Positions 26,299 through 35,166 of a stretch of 64,000 bases of DNA are shown piece after piece (the first letter of the stretch is position 1; every line of letters begins with the position of its first letter). The notes under the pieces are model-generated. The model was not told where the DNA came from and made no database searches. It saw nothing but the letters and a program-made list of their open reading frames with translations. Source of the DNA: an uncultured Pontibacter sp. GTDB taxonomy: Bacteria; Bacteroidota; Bacteroidia; Cytophagales; Hymenobacteraceae. The stretch spans positions 450,709 through 514,708 of the forward strand of contig NZ_CANLMZ010000001.1 of assembly GCF_947492645.1 (NCBI RefSeq). The letters are read 5' to 3'. A program made the translations under genes and the position numbers.

Positions 26299-26883
26299 AT
26301 GGATTATTTTGCGCACGAGTCGGCTGTAGTAGATGCAGGTAGCGTGATTGGTAAGGGAACTAAGATCTGGCATTTTAGCCACCTGATGAATGGTTGCCGC
26401 ATTGGAGACAACTGCAACATTGGGCAAAATGTGGTTATATCGCCTGGGGTGGTATTGGGTAATAATGTGAAAGTGCAGAACAATGTGTCGGTTTACACGG
26501 GTGTCATTTGCGAAGATGACGTGTTTCTGGGTCCATCCATGGTATTTACGAATGTAATAAACCCGCGCAGTTTTGTAAACCGGAAAAACGAGTTTAAGCA
26601 AACGCAGGTTCGAAAAGGAGCAAGTATAGGAGCCAATGCAACTGTAGTATGCGGTGTAGAGATAGACAAGTACGCTATGGTGGGGGCAGGATCTGTGGTT
26701 ACGAAGAATGTGCCTGCTTTTGCTTTAGTGTATGGGGTGCCGGCAGTACAGCATGGATGGGTAAGCCGCTACGGGCATAAGCTAAAGTTTAACCAAACAG
26801 GTGAGGCTATATGCCCAGAAACAGGTGAGGTATACCAATTGCAAGGCGGGGAGTGTATTTTGATACCTGAACCGGTAAATTAG
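26299..26883 (+). CDS. Left-handed beta-helix acyltransferase (WbpD-like, sugar N-acetyltransferase)
   Basis: ATG at 26299 ([12 protein letters not shown]) gives 194 residues and is preferred to the longer open frame from 26227, whose extra 24 residues do not look like the family. Hexapeptide repeats such as [13 protein letters not shown] and [13 protein letters not shown] form a left-handed beta-helix, and a C-terminal tail follows. The pattern is close to WbpD-type enzymes that N-acetylate UDP-3-amino sugars for surface polysaccharide. The substrate here is inferred from the neighbours galE, rfbB and rfbA, not proven. galE follows after 22 bp. Confidence 0.75.
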   Translation: MDYFAHESAVVDAGSVIGKGTKIWHFSHLMNGCRIGDNCNIGQNVVISPGVVLGNNVKVQNNVSVYTGVICEDDVFLGPSMVFTNVINPRSFVNRKNEFKQTQVRKGASIGANATVVCGVEIDKYAMVGAGSVVTKNVPAFALVYGVPAVQHGWVSRYGHKLKFNQTGEAICPETGEVYQLQGGECILIPEPVN

Positions 26884-26905
26884 TAATAGAACAAACTTTA
26901 ATATT

Positions 26906-27943
26906 TTGGCAAAAGAAAAAATTTTAGTGACAGGCGGGGCAGGCTATATTGGCTCGCATACAGTTGTGGAGTTGGTAGAGGCCGGTTACGAACCTGTGAT
27001 CATAGATAACTTCTCTAACTCAGAAGAAAGTGCCCTTGATGGTATAAAAGCTATACTTGGGCGAGACGTTATGTGCCATAAAATCGACTGTAACAATGCC
27101 GATGCGCTACGGCATGTATTTGAGCAGGAGCAAGGCATTAAAGGCGTTATCCATTTTGCAGCTTACAAAGCAGTAGGCGAGTCGGTAGCAGAGCCGCTGA
27201 AGTACTACCAAAACAACGTTGGCTCTTTGGTTACGCTGCTACAGGTAATGGGCGAGCAACAAGTATACAATCTGGTTTTCTCATCATCGTGCACGGTGTA
27301 TGGCATTCCGGATGTGCTGCCGGTTACAGAGCGAACACCTGTGCAGAAAGCCAACTCTCCGTATGGCAATACCAAAAAAATGTGCGAAGAAATCTTAACG
27401 GACCTGGCGGCAAGCGGCAGTAACATTAAAAGTATAGCCTTGCGTTATTTTAACCCGATTGGAGCGCACCCTTCAGCTAGAATAGGCGAATTGCCACTTG
27501 GCGTGCCTAATAACCTTGTTCCGTTTATCACACAAACCGCAGCTGGTATCAGAGAGCAGCTTACCATATTTGGTGATGACTACGACACACAGGACGGCAC
27601 TTGCATCCGGGACTACATACATGTAGTAGACCTGGCCAAAGCACACGTAACTGCTGTGGAAAGATTGCTGCAGAACAAAGCCGAAAGTATAGAATTCTAT
27701 AATGTGGGTACCGGAACGGGCAATACCGTTTTAGAGGCAGTAAAAGCATTTGAGAAAGCAACCGGCGAAAAGCTGAACTACAAAATAGGCCCCCGCCGTG
27801 TGGGCGATGTTCCAAAGATTTACGCCGATGTGACCAAAGCGACAGAGGTGCTAGGTTTTAAAACAACCAGCACACTTGAGCAGGCCATGAAAAGCGCCTG
27901 GGATTGGCAGTTATCTCTTCAAAAAGAATCAGCAAAAGCATAA
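26906..27943 (+). CDS. galE: UDP-glucose 4-epimerase
   Basis: GalE interconverts UDP-glucose and UDP-galactose with bound NAD. The TTG at 26906 starts the 345-residue protein (MAKEKILVTGG). The NAD motif VTGGAGYIGSH (8-18), the SSSCTVYG segment (126-133) and the SDR pair Tyr153/Lys157 (SPYGNTK) are present. The usual SSSATVYG reads SSSCTVYG here. Only 2 bp separate its stop from rfbB, so the two are surely cotranscribed. Four AAGTATA motifs occur within the gene. Confidence 0.92.
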   Translation: MAKEKILVTGGAGYIGSHTVVELVEAGYEPVIIDNFSNSEESALDGIKAILGRDVMCHKIDCNNADALRHVFEQEQGIKGVIHFAAYKAVGESVAEPLKYYQNNVGSLVTLLQVMGEQQVYNLVFSSSCTVYGIPDVLPVTERTPVQKANSPYGNTKKMCEEILTDLAASGSNIKSIALRYFNPIGAHPSARIGELPLGVPNNLVPFITQTAAGIREQLTIFGDDYDTQDGTCIRDYIHVVDLAKAHVTAVERLLQNKAESIEFYNVGTGTGNTVLEAVKAFEKATGEKLNYKIGPRRVGDVPKIYADVTKATEVLGFKTTSTLEQAMKSAWDWQLSLQKESAKA

Positions 27944-27945
27944 GT

Positions 27946-28995
27946 ATGAAAATATTAATTACAGGTGGTGCCGGATTTATTGGCTCGCATGTGGTACGCC
28001 TTTTTGTAACCAAGTACCCGAATTACCAGATTTACAACCTCGACAAGCTTACCTATGCCGGTAACCTGGCAAACCTCACCGATATCGAGGATAAGGAGAA
28101 CTATAGTTTCCTGAAAGGCGACATTGTGGATGCCGCTTACATAGAAGAAATCTTCAGCACATATAAATTTGATGCAGTAATACACTTGGCCGCCGAGTCG
28201 CACGTGGACCGCTCTATTGCAGACCCGCTGGCCTTTGTGCAGACGAACGTGATCGGTACCGTAAACTTGCTTAACTCCGCCAAAAAGCATTGGGCTGATG
28301 ACATGCAGCGCCACTTGTTCTACCACATCTCTACCGACGAAGTGTACGGCTCTTTGGGTGAGGACGGGTTGTTTACGGAAGAGACTGCTTATGACCCGCG
28401 ATCACCATACTCTGCCTCCAAAGCCAGTTCAGATCATTTCGTGCGTGCCTGGTACCATACGTATGGCCTGCCGGTAAAAATCTCGAACTGCTCTAACAAC
28501 TACGGCCCTAACCACTTCCCTGAGAAGCTGATACCTCTTGCCATCAACAACATTAAAAGCGAGAAGCCGGTGCCTGTTTACGGCAAGGGCGAGAACGTGC
28601 GCGACTGGCTTTACGTGCTGGACCACGCGCGTGCCATCGACGTGATCTTCCATGAGGGGAAGTTGGGAGACACTTACAACATCGGGGGCGTAAACGAGTG
28701 GAAGAACCTGGACCTGATTGAGCTGCTTTGCGACCAGATGGACCAGAAACTGGGCCGTGAGCAAGGCCACTCCCGCAAACTGATAACGTTTGTGAAGGAC
28801 CGTGCCGGCCACGACTTGCGCTACGCCATCGATTCATCCAAGCTGATGAACGAGCTGGGCTGGAAACCGTCGGTTACGTTTGAGGAGGGCCTGAGCAAGA
28901 CCGTAGACTGGTACCTGGAGAATACCGAGTGGCTGGAGAACGTGACATCCGGCAATTACCAAAGCTATTACGAGCAGCAGTACACGCACCGCTAA
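27946..28995 (+). CDS. rfbB: dTDP-glucose 4,6-dehydratase
   Basis: RfbB (RmlB) turns dTDP-glucose into dTDP-4-keto-6-deoxyglucose, the second step of dTDP-deoxysugar synthesis. ATG at 27946 is chosen because it begins MKILITGGAGFIGSH directly; the frame stays open upstream into galE. Thr130-Asp131-Glu132 (HISTDEVYG) and Tyr155/Lys159 (YSASK) are the catalytic residues. The 349-residue length is typical. G+C is visibly higher than in galE, and no AAGTATA motif occurs in the gene, which hints at a different origin or selection. Confidence 0.94.
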   Translation: MKILITGGAGFIGSHVVRLFVTKYPNYQIYNLDKLTYAGNLANLTDIEDKENYSFLKGDIVDAAYIEEIFSTYKFDAVIHLAAESHVDRSIADPLAFVQTNVIGTVNLLNSAKKHWADDMQRHLFYHISTDEVYGSLGEDGLFTEETAYDPRSPYSASKASSDHFVRAWYHTYGLPVKISNCSNNYGPNHFPEKLIPLAINNIKSEKPVPVYGKGENVRDWLYVLDHARAIDVIFHEGKLGDTYNIGGVNEWKNLDLIELLCDQMDQKLGREQGHSRKLITFVKDRAGHDLRYAIDSSKLMNELGWKPSVTFEEGLSKTVDWYLENTEWLENVTSGNYQSYYEQQYTHR

Positions 28996-29087
28996 TAGTT
29001 GTAAATAAATAATGATGCGTAAAAGTTGTTGATGAGGTGCTTAGCGCGGCCTCTGGAAAACGACTGACAAAGAGAAAAGCAAACCTG

Positions 29088-29948
29088 ATGAAAGGAATTA
29101 TACTTGCAGGGGGCTCCGGTACCCGCTTGCACCCACTAACGTTAGCCGTAAGCAAGCAGCTGATGCCGATTTACGATAAGCCGATGATCTATTACCCGCT
29201 GGCCACGCTAATGCTGTCTGGAATCCGGGAAATCCTGATCATCTCAACGCCGCACGACCTGCCCATGTTCGAGCGCTTACTAGGCGACGGTAGCCAGATA
29301 GGTTGCCGCTTCAGCTACAAGGTGCAGGAGGTGCCAAATGGCCTGGCACAGGCTTTTGTGATAGGCGAGGAGTTTATCGGCGATGATAAGGTGGCGCTGG
29401 TACTGGGAGATAACATCTTCTACGGCTCAGGCATGAGCAAATTGCTGCAAGCCAACAATGATCCGGACGGCGGTGTGGTTTATGCTTACCATGTGCACGA
29501 CCCAGAGCGTTACGGTGTGGTGGAGTTCGACAAAAACAACAATGTGATTTCGATAGAGGAGAAGCCGAAGCAGCCTAAATCCAATTACGCCGTGCCCGGC
29601 CTTTACTACTACGACAACGATGTGGTGGAGATAGCCAAAAACCTGGAGCCGAGTGCGCGCGGCGAGTATGAGATAACCGATGTGAACAAGGAGTACCTGC
29701 GCAGGGGAAAACTGAAGGTGGGCATACTTGACAGAGGAACCGCCTGGCTTGATACAGGCACGATACAGTCGCTGATGCAGGCGGCCACGTTTGTGCAGGT
29801 GATAGAGGAGCGCCAGGGACTGAAGATTGGCTGCATAGAGGAGGTAGCTTACCGCATGGGCTTTATAGATGCGGCGCAGTTGCAGCGCATTGCCGAGCCT
29901 TTGAGGAAGAGCGGCTATGGCGACTATCTGCTTAGTATTCTGCGATAG
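29088..29948 (+). CDS. rfbA: Glucose-1-phosphate thymidylyltransferase
   Basis: RfbA (RmlA) makes dTDP-glucose from glucose-1-phosphate and dTTP. ATG at 29088 starts [16 protein letters not shown], the nucleotidyltransferase signature. The 286-residue length is normal. Further motifs are [16 protein letters not shown] (31-46), [23 protein letters not shown] and [10 protein letters not shown]. It lies 92 bp after rfbB, in the same direction. rmlC and rmlD do not follow, so the final dTDP sugar cannot be named from this locus. A perfect 24-bp terminator begins 3 bp after the stop. Confidence 0.94.
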   Translation: MKGIILAGGSGTRLHPLTLAVSKQLMPIYDKPMIYYPLATLMLSGIREILIISTPHDLPMFERLLGDGSQIGCRFSYKVQEVPNGLAQAFVIGEEFIGDDKVALVLGDNIFYGSGMSKLLQANNDPDGGVVYAYHVHDPERYGVVEFDKNNNVISIEEKPKQPKSNYAVPGLYYYDNDVVEIAKNLEPSARGEYEITDVNKEYLRRGKLKVGILDRGTAWLDTGTIQSLMQAATFVQVIEERQGLKIGCIEEVAYRMGFIDAAQLQRIAEPLRKSGYGDYLLSILR

Positions 29949-29951
29949 GAA

Positions 29952-30002
29952 TATAAAGTATAAATCCGGTTAAGGCATCCTTAACCGGATTTATACTTTA
30001 TA
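29952..30002. terminator. Bidirectional terminator, perfect 24-bp stem carrying inverted AAGTATA motifs
   Basis: Bases 29952-29975 pair exactly with 29979-30002 around a 3-nt loop. The core is ATCCGGTTAAGG; the outer part of each arm is the AAAGTATAAAT motif (29956-29962 and its complement 29992-29998). It sits between the converging rfbA and chrA genes, 3 bp and 7 bp from their stops. Confidence 0.93.
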
Positions 30003-30009
30003 ACCTCGC

Positions 30010-31182
30010 CTAATAAATAATAAAGCCCAGCACCAACCCTGTAAGTATAAGTATGGGAGGCGGAATTTTGGTGAAGGTTAGCAGCGCAAACGTAACCACC
30101 ACCACACCAAAGTTAAAGATTGTATTTTCAATGGGATGGTAAAGAAGTATGGCTGCTGCCACCACCATGCCAGAACTTACAGCGCTAATGCCTTCCAGGG
30201 AAGCGCGCACTACTCTATACTTTTTAAGCTCGTCCCAGAAGCGGATCACAAAGAATATGAGGAAGGTGCCCGGCAAAAATATACCTACCGTAGCTACAAA
30301 AGAGCCAAGTATTTGCCCACCTATACCAAACCGGCGCATGGCTAGATTGCCAATAAAAGAGGTGAACGAGAAAGTAGGACCCGGTAAGGCCTGAACAATA
30401 GCGTAACCCGACAGAAACTCCTCTCCGGTAAGGTAGTGCTTAAAATCTACAAACTCAGAGTATAAAAGCGGGATAAGCACCTGCCCACCGCCAAAAACAA
30501 GGCTGCCGTTACGGTAAAAGTTCTCGAATAAACGCACAGGCAACGACGAGGTAAAGGCACCTAGCGAAGCAGCAGTAACCAAAACAGCCACATACAGTAT
30601 AAAGTTGGCCCATTCAATCTTAAGCTTTTTGTCTTTTTCCTGCGGATGTTCTCTAAACCGAAGAGCCGTAACTGCACCGCCTGCTATAAGTAAAACCGGC
30701 AATACCCACGGCGAGCTAAAGAAATAAGCAAGTATGGCCGACACCATCATCAGTACAATACCGGTTTTGGTATTAATCACTTTTGAACTGATCATGTAGG
30801 CTGCGTAGGCCACAAAACCTACTGCCATAGGCTGAATGAAGTTAAGAAACTGAAGTGAAATGCCCTGGTCTTGTAAGTAAGTAATGGCGATGGCTGCAAT
30901 GCACATGATTGTAGCGGCAGGAGCAATCCAGATGAGCAGCGTGAGGTAAGCCAGGTTTGGGCCGCCTATTTTATAGCCTATGGCTGTTATCGTTTGCGTT
31001 GAGGTGGGCCCTGGCAGAATAGAGCAGAGCGCGTTTAGCTCAATCAGTTCCTGCTCTGTAAGGTAATGGCGTTTATCTACCAGCAGCTTAAACATTAAGG
31101 CAATATGCGCTTGTGGCCCTCCAAAAGCTGTAAGGGCCAGGACCAAAACGTCCCTCAAAAATATATAATAGCGCAAGCTCAT
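30010..31182 (-). CDS. chrA: Chromate efflux transporter ChrA (CHR family)
   Basis: The 390-residue membrane protein has two homologous CHR domains. Each carries the family motifs: FGGPQAHI and PGPTSTQ in the first half, FGGGQVLIPLL and PGPTFSF in the second. ChrA proteins export chromate, probably by proton-driven antiport, and some members carry other anions. It is the last gene of a minus-strand run, 63 bp downstream of the 2OG oxygenase gene with a small terminator between. The actual substrate is inferred from the family. Confidence 0.85.
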   Translation of the reverse strand: MSLRYYIFLRDVLVLALTAFGGPQAHIALMFKLLVDKRHYLTEQELIELNALCSILPGPTSTQTITAIGYKIGGPNLAYLTLLIWIAPAATIMCIAAIAITYLQDQGISLQFLNFIQPMAVGFVAYAAYMISSKVINTKTGIVLMMVSAILAYFFSSPWVLPVLLIAGGAVTALRFREHPQEKDKKLKIEWANFILYVAVLVTAASLGAFTSSLPVRLFENFYRNGSLVFGGGQVLIPLLYSEFVDFKHYLTGEEFLSGYAIVQALPGPTFSFTSFIGNLAMRRFGIGGQILGSFVATVGIFLPGTFLIFFVIRFWDELKKYRVVRASLEGISAVSSGMVVAAAILLYHPIENTIFNFGVVVVTFALLTFTKIPPPILILTGLVLGFIIY

Positions 31183-31197
31183 TCTATAAAAATAAAA

Positions 31198-31227
31198 AAA
31201 GAGAGACAGCTTTCGCCATCTCTCTTT
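31198..31227 (-). terminator. Hairpin after the 2OG-Fe(II) oxygenase gene
   Basis: AAAGAGAGA (31198-31206) pairs with TCTCTCTTT (31219-31227) around a 12-nt loop, followed on the minus strand by a run of T (complement of A 31194-31200). It separates the oxygenase gene from chrA. Confidence 0.65.
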
Positions 31228-31245
31228 AATTTATTGCATTTATAC

Positions 31246-32229
31246 TTACGCTTTTTTTAATCCAAGCTCTACAAGGCGCTCATTCAGGTACTCGCCTGCT
31301 GTTGCATCCGGGTAAGCCTTTGGGTTTTTATCATCTATGCAGCTTTCCAGGCAGGTTAAATCCATTTCGGAGCGAGGGTGCATAAAAAACGGAATAGAGA
31401 AGCGGGAAGTATGCATCAGCTCGCGCGGCGGGTTAACTACACGGTGAATGGTAGACTTCAGTTTGTTGTTTGTTAAACGGGCCATCATATCGCCAACGTT
31501 TACAACTACCTGCTCTGGCAATGCCGTTATCGGAATCCATTGGCCGTCGCGGCGAAGCACCTGCAAACCGTCTGCGCTAGCGCCCATCAGCAACGTGATC
31601 AAGTTAATATCGCCATGCTCCGCGGCACGCACAGCATCAGCTGGTACGCTATCCGGGTTCTCGATCGGGAAGTAATGGATAGGGCGCAGAATGCTGTTGC
31701 CATACTTTACCTTGTCGTCAAAATAATTCTCGTCGAGGCCAAGATGGATGGCAATGGCACGCAGTACCTCTTTTCCGGCTGCCTCTAGTCTTTTGTAAGC
31801 CTCTAAGGTTACTTCTTCAAACTCGGCAACTTCTTTCGGAAAGATATTGTCAGGGTACTCCTGCTTTATCGGGTCGTTGTCCGGAATAACATTTTTATCC
31901 TGGCCTACATGGTAAAACTCTTTCAGGTCGCCGGTGTTAAAGCCTTTTGCCTTTTCTTTGCCTTTGCCTACATAGCCACGCTGGCCGGCGAGTGCAGGGT
32001 TTTCATACTTTTGCTTCACCTCATCTGGCAAGGCAAAGAATTTCTGAGTTGCAGCATACAGTTTAGCGGTCAAATCATCGCTAAGGCCATGGTTGCGCAA
32101 AGCAATAAAGCCAATGTTTTGGTACGCATCACCCAACTGTTTCACAAACTGAGCCCTTCTTTCCGCATCTCCAGATGTGAAATCCGCTAAATCAAGAGAA
32201 GGAACCTCATCAAACAAAATCTCGCTCAT
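31246..32229 (-). CDS. 2-oxoglutarate/Fe(II)-dependent oxygenase, isopenicillin-N-synthase-like
   Basis: The 327-residue protein has the N-terminal DIOX_N-like region (VPSLDLADF, then GFIALRNHGL) and the C-terminal double-stranded beta-helix. Iron ligands are His205 and Asp207 (EHGDINL) and His262 (STIHRVVNP). Arg276-x-Ser278 (SRFSIPFF) would bind 2-oxoglutarate. These enzymes are soluble and hydroxylate or desaturate small molecules; the substrate cannot be deduced. Related bacterial members are often annotated simply as isopenicillin N synthase family oxygenases. It is divergent from the lipoprotein gene at 32334. Confidence 0.85.
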   Translation of the reverse strand: MSEILFDEVPSLDLADFTSGDAERRAQFVKQLGDAYQNIGFIALRNHGLSDDLTAKLYAATQKFFALPDEVKQKYENPALAGQRGYVGKGKEKAKGFNTGDLKEFYHVGQDKNVIPDNDPIKQEYPDNIFPKEVAEFEEVTLEAYKRLEAAGKEVLRAIAIHLGLDENYFDDKVKYGNSILRPIHYFPIENPDSVPADAVRAAEHGDINLITLLMGASADGLQVLRRDGQWIPITALPEQVVVNVGDMMARLTNNKLKSTIHRVVNPPRELMHTSRFSIPFFMHPRSEMDLTCLESCIDDKNPKAYPDATAGEYLNERLVELGLKKA

Positions 32230-32333
32230 ATAGTTATTTCTGTATACTTTTTTGTGTTCTTCACGTAGTTCGCAATATACGAAAAAAATAAAATCGTTAA
32301 ATTAGCTGAATTGCTAAACAAAACTATAATTAC

Positions 32334-33173
32334 ATGAAAAAAACGTATTTGCTACTGGCCTCGGCGCTTCTGCTAGGTTTTTCTGCCTGTGATACTGCCC
32401 GACAAACACAGGAAAACGAGTCTCAGAACCCTGCTACGACAGCCAGAGGCGATGGACCAACACCAACAGGTGCCGTTATGAGTAAGGGCGGCCTGCGTGT
32501 GTTTGCTTTTGACGATTCTCAGAAATACCCGGAGTCGCAAATACGCCTGAATGTACCACCTGCCGGTGGTGTGGTAGAGGCTGGCCCGGTTCAGTTTGAC
32601 TACGACTTGTCTAATTACCAGCTTACCCGCATGACGCCCCACTCTAACTCGGAGCACATGGCTAACTCGCAGGAGGGGCAGCACATTCATAATATTGTAG
32701 ATAACGAGCCATACACGGCACATTATACTACTGAGTTTACGAAAGAATTGGCAGAGGGTGACCACGTTATACTTTCTTTCCTTTCAAGATCTTATCACGA
32801 AAGCTTAAAGCACAAAGGCGCTTACGATCTGCGCATCGTAACAGCGGGCAACCCTACAGAGCGTATCGACTTTGACGTAAATGCCCCGCATATGTTCTAC
32901 AGCCGCCCTAAAGGCGAGTATGTTGGCGCGGACACAGAACAGGTAATGCTGGACTTTTACCTCGTTAATACAGAGCTGTCAACGACAGGAAATAAAGTGC
33001 GCGCTACTATAAACGGCACAGAGTTTATACTTGATAAATGGATGCCGCACATTATGGAAGGCTTGCCAATGGGCGAGAACACGATTAAACTGGAGCTGAT
33101 AGATAATAACGGTAGCCTGATACCTGGCCCATACAACAGCGTAACCCGTACCTTTACACTCAAAGCAGAGTAG
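32334..33173 (+). CDS. Putative lipoprotein of unknown function, His-rich motif
   Basis: The 279-residue protein has a lipoprotein signal with lipobox GFSAC (acylated Cys19). A disordered Thr/Pro/Gly-rich linker to about residue 50 and a globular extracytoplasmic domain follow. A distinctive segment near residues 102-132 contains NSEHMANSQEGQHIH, then DNEPYTAHY. Further His residues occur in SRSYHESLKHKG and in MPHIMEG. This cluster could bind metal, but that is inference. I do not recognise the family with confidence. The gene stands alone, with a terminator downstream. Confidence 0.7.
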   Translation: MKKTYLLLASALLLGFSACDTARQTQENESQNPATTARGDGPTPTGAVMSKGGLRVFAFDDSQKYPESQIRLNVPPAGGVVEAGPVQFDYDLSNYQLTRMTPHSNSEHMANSQEGQHIHNIVDNEPYTAHYTTEFTKELAEGDHVILSFLSRSYHESLKHKGAYDLRIVTAGNPTERIDFDVNAPHMFYSRPKGEYVGADTEQVMLDFYLVNTELSTTGNKVRATINGTEFILDKWMPHIMEGLPMGENTIKLELIDNNGSLIPGPYNSVTRTFTLKAE

Positions 33174-33193
33174 TAGAAAAGATATAAAGTATA

Positions 33194-33236
33194 AAAGCCG
33201 CCTTTTCTGAGTTAAATCAGGGCAGGCGGTTTTTTT
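33194..33236 (+). terminator. Terminator of the His-rich lipoprotein gene
   Basis: An imperfect GC-rich stem (CCGCCTTTTCTGA against TCAGGGCAGGCGG) lies after an A-rich arm and before a run of seven T, about 20 bp after the stop. An AAGTATA motif (33187-33193) abuts it. Confidence 0.75.
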
Positions 33237-33399
33237 GTGTTCAAGGCAAGTGCTCAGGCTATATATGAAAGGAATTTAGCCCAGGCTCTAAGATAAAACT
33301 GGGGCAAGTATTATTCAGCAACAATTTAAGTGTAATGCCCTTTAAAAAAATGAGAATAGTATGCAGCAGCGTAACTTTTAAGTCTGTATGATGCACAAA

Positions 33400-33436
33400 A
33401 AAACGGCCACACGCTGCTTAAGCGTATGGCCGTTTT
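33400..33436. terminator. Bidirectional terminator before floA
   Basis: AAAACGGCCACACGCT (33400-33415) pairs with 33421-33436 with one mismatch and a 5-nt loop. It lies 19 bp beyond the floA stop codon (minus strand). Together with 33194-33236 it brackets a gene-free stretch of about 160 bp. Confidence 0.85.
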
Positions 33437-33455
33437 AATTAAAGTATAAATTTAC

Positions 33456-34445
33456 TTATTCTTTAGGCTTATTCGGGTTTTGAGAGGCGCCTGGGCTGGC
33501 AATAGAATTGCGCATGTCTGTATCAGACTGGATATTCTGCATTTTGTAGTAGTCCATAATGCCCAGGTTGCCGCTGCGGAAAGCCGCTGCTATGGCCTGC
33601 GGAATTTCTACTTCTGCCTGAATTACATTGGCGCGTGCCTCCTGTGCCTTTGCTTTCATTTCCTGCTCCACGGCAACGGCCATGGCACGGCGTTCTTCGG
33701 CTTTGGCTTCAGCTACTTTTAAGTCGGCACCAGCCTGGTCTATCTGCAGTTTTGCACCAATGTTTTCCCCAACATCAATATCGGCAATGTCGATAGACAG
33801 AATCTCGTAAGCAGTTCCAGCGTCGAGGCCTTTCTGTAGTACTAGTTTAGAAATAATGTCCGGGTTCTCTAATACACTTTTGTGAGAAGTAGACGAGCCA
33901 ATAGATGTAACGATGCCTTCGCCTACACGGGCAAGTATGGTTTCTTCGCCGGCACCACCAACCAATTGGTTTATGTTGGCACGAACAGTAACACGCGCCT
34001 TCGCAATAAGCTGAATGCCGTCCTGGGCTACAGCAGCTACGTTTGGTGTGTTGATCACTTTAGGGTTTACTGATGTGGTAACAGCCTCGAACACGTTACG
34101 GCCGGCAAGGTCTATGGCCGTTGCCTGCTTAAACGAAAGCGGGATATTTGCTTTGTCGGCAGAGATAAGCGCTTTAATTACAGTAGGTACGTTACCGCCT
34201 GCCAGGTAGTGCGTCTCAAGTTCTGTCGTGGTTAAATCAATGCCGGCTTTGGTGGCGTTGATCATGGAGTTTACGATAAGGCTTGGCGGCACTTTACGAA
34301 TACGCATGAATACCAGTTCCAGCAGGCCTACTCTTACTCCCGAAAACAGGGCGGTTATCCAGAGGCTGATCGGGACAAAGTATAAAAAGATGATTAGCAG
34401 GATAATACCGCCTGCTATTAAGAACAATAATGAGAAATTTTCCAT
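33456..34445 (-). CDS. floA: Flotillin-like protein FloA
   Basis: FloA is a bacterial flotillin that organises lipid-ordered membrane patches. The 329-residue protein starts with one hydrophobic anchor (about 6-40), followed by the PHB/SPFH-type domain. A heptad-like Ala/Glu-rich coiled coil follows (about 235-290; [24 protein letters not shown] region). The length matches the FloA (UPF0365) family. The nfeD gene lies 5 bp upstream; the NfeD-flotillin pairing is the classic arrangement and supports both calls. Confidence 0.92.
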   Translation of the reverse strand: MENFSLLFLIAGGIILLIIFLYFVPISLWITALFSGVRVGLLELVFMRIRKVPPSLIVNSMINATKAGIDLTTTELETHYLAGGNVPTVIKALISADKANIPLSFKQATAIDLAGRNVFEAVTTSVNPKVINTPNVAAVAQDGIQLIAKARVTVRANINQLVGGAGEETILARVGEGIVTSIGSSTSHKSVLENPDIISKLVLQKGLDAGTAYEILSIDIADIDVGENIGAKLQIDQAGADLKVAEAKAEERRAMAVAVEQEMKAKAQEARANVIQAEVEIPQAIAAAFRSGNLGIMDYYKMQNIQSDTDMRNSIASPGASQNPNKPKE

Positions 34446-34450
34446 CTGGG

Positions 34451-34930
34451 TTAGGTTAGCTTATATTCTTCTACTGTGATTTTATTATTGGTAAGTTTAA
34501 TGATGCGAACAGGAGTATCGGGCGGAAGGAACTCGCCGTTGGTTTGTACCTCGTGGTGGCGTTCGGCAAACAGAGCAGTACCCTGGGGGCGTAGCGCTGA
34601 TACTGTTTTCCCCATTTCCCCTACAGCTAAAGTATGCTGAAACTCATCGTTTACGCGGCTGCTGTGCCTGTCTTTCAAGGCAAAGCGCGTCCAGCTATCA
34701 GACCTGAAGCTATAGACAAAAGCCACAGCCGCAATAAGAACGGTGGTGGCAAGTATGGCATGCCCGGTACTGTTGCCTAGTGCAGCATATCCAATCCAGA
34801 TGCCAATGCAGGTAAGCACAAAGCCCAGTATGCCCACAATGGTTGTGCCCGGCACAAATATCAACTCTACTACAATTAGCAGTAGGCCAATGCCGATAAG
34901 CAGAATAACTGTAATCCAGTCTAATAACAT
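34451..34930 (-). CDS. NfeD-family membrane protein
   Basis: The 159-residue protein is the short form of NfeD, without the protease domain. Three or four membrane helices (about 5-90) are followed by a C-terminal OB-fold (about 100-159) with [20 protein letters not shown] and the closing [15 protein letters not shown]. NfeD proteins work with flotillins, and floA follows after 5 bp. The long form would have an N-terminal ClpP-like part; none is present here. Confidence 0.9.
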   Translation of the reverse strand: MLLDWITVILLIGIGLLLIVVELIFVPGTTIVGILGFVLTCIGIWIGYAALGNSTGHAILATTVLIAAVAFVYSFRSDSWTRFALKDRHSSRVNDEFQHTLAVGEMGKTVSALRPQGTALFAERHHEVQTNGEFLPPDTPVRIIKLTNNKITVEEYKLT

Positions 34931-35094
34931 AAGTAGGGTGCTTGTGTAAGTAAATATAGCAATTAGGAGATAGAATTACGAATTAACTTCGTTTTAGCAC
35001 CGCTTAATTTCTGCAGCAGGCAGGGCTGCCACAAAAGAAGTACGGTGCATTTATACTTTATTTACGGGTTAACCTGTGTCAAGTATAAAGCAAA

Positions 35095-35128
35095 AGCGCT
35101 GCTTCCCGTAACGAAAAGCAGCGCCTTT
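35095..35128 (-). terminator. Terminator after proS
   Basis: AGCGCTGCTT (35095-35104) pairs with AAGCAGCGC (35116-35124) around an 11-nt loop, with A and T stretches outside, about 40 bp beyond the proS stop on the minus strand. Two inverted AAGTATA motifs lie next to it (35050-35058 and 35081-35089). Confidence 0.7.
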
Positions 35129-35166
35129 ATAAGCTGATGATTACTCAGCGATAAGAAATGTTATAT

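Noticed and set aside
26299..29948. Full capsule or O-antigen locus
   Set aside because: Only nucleotide-sugar genes and one acyltransferase gene are present; no glycosyltransferase, flippase or polymerase gene in the window.
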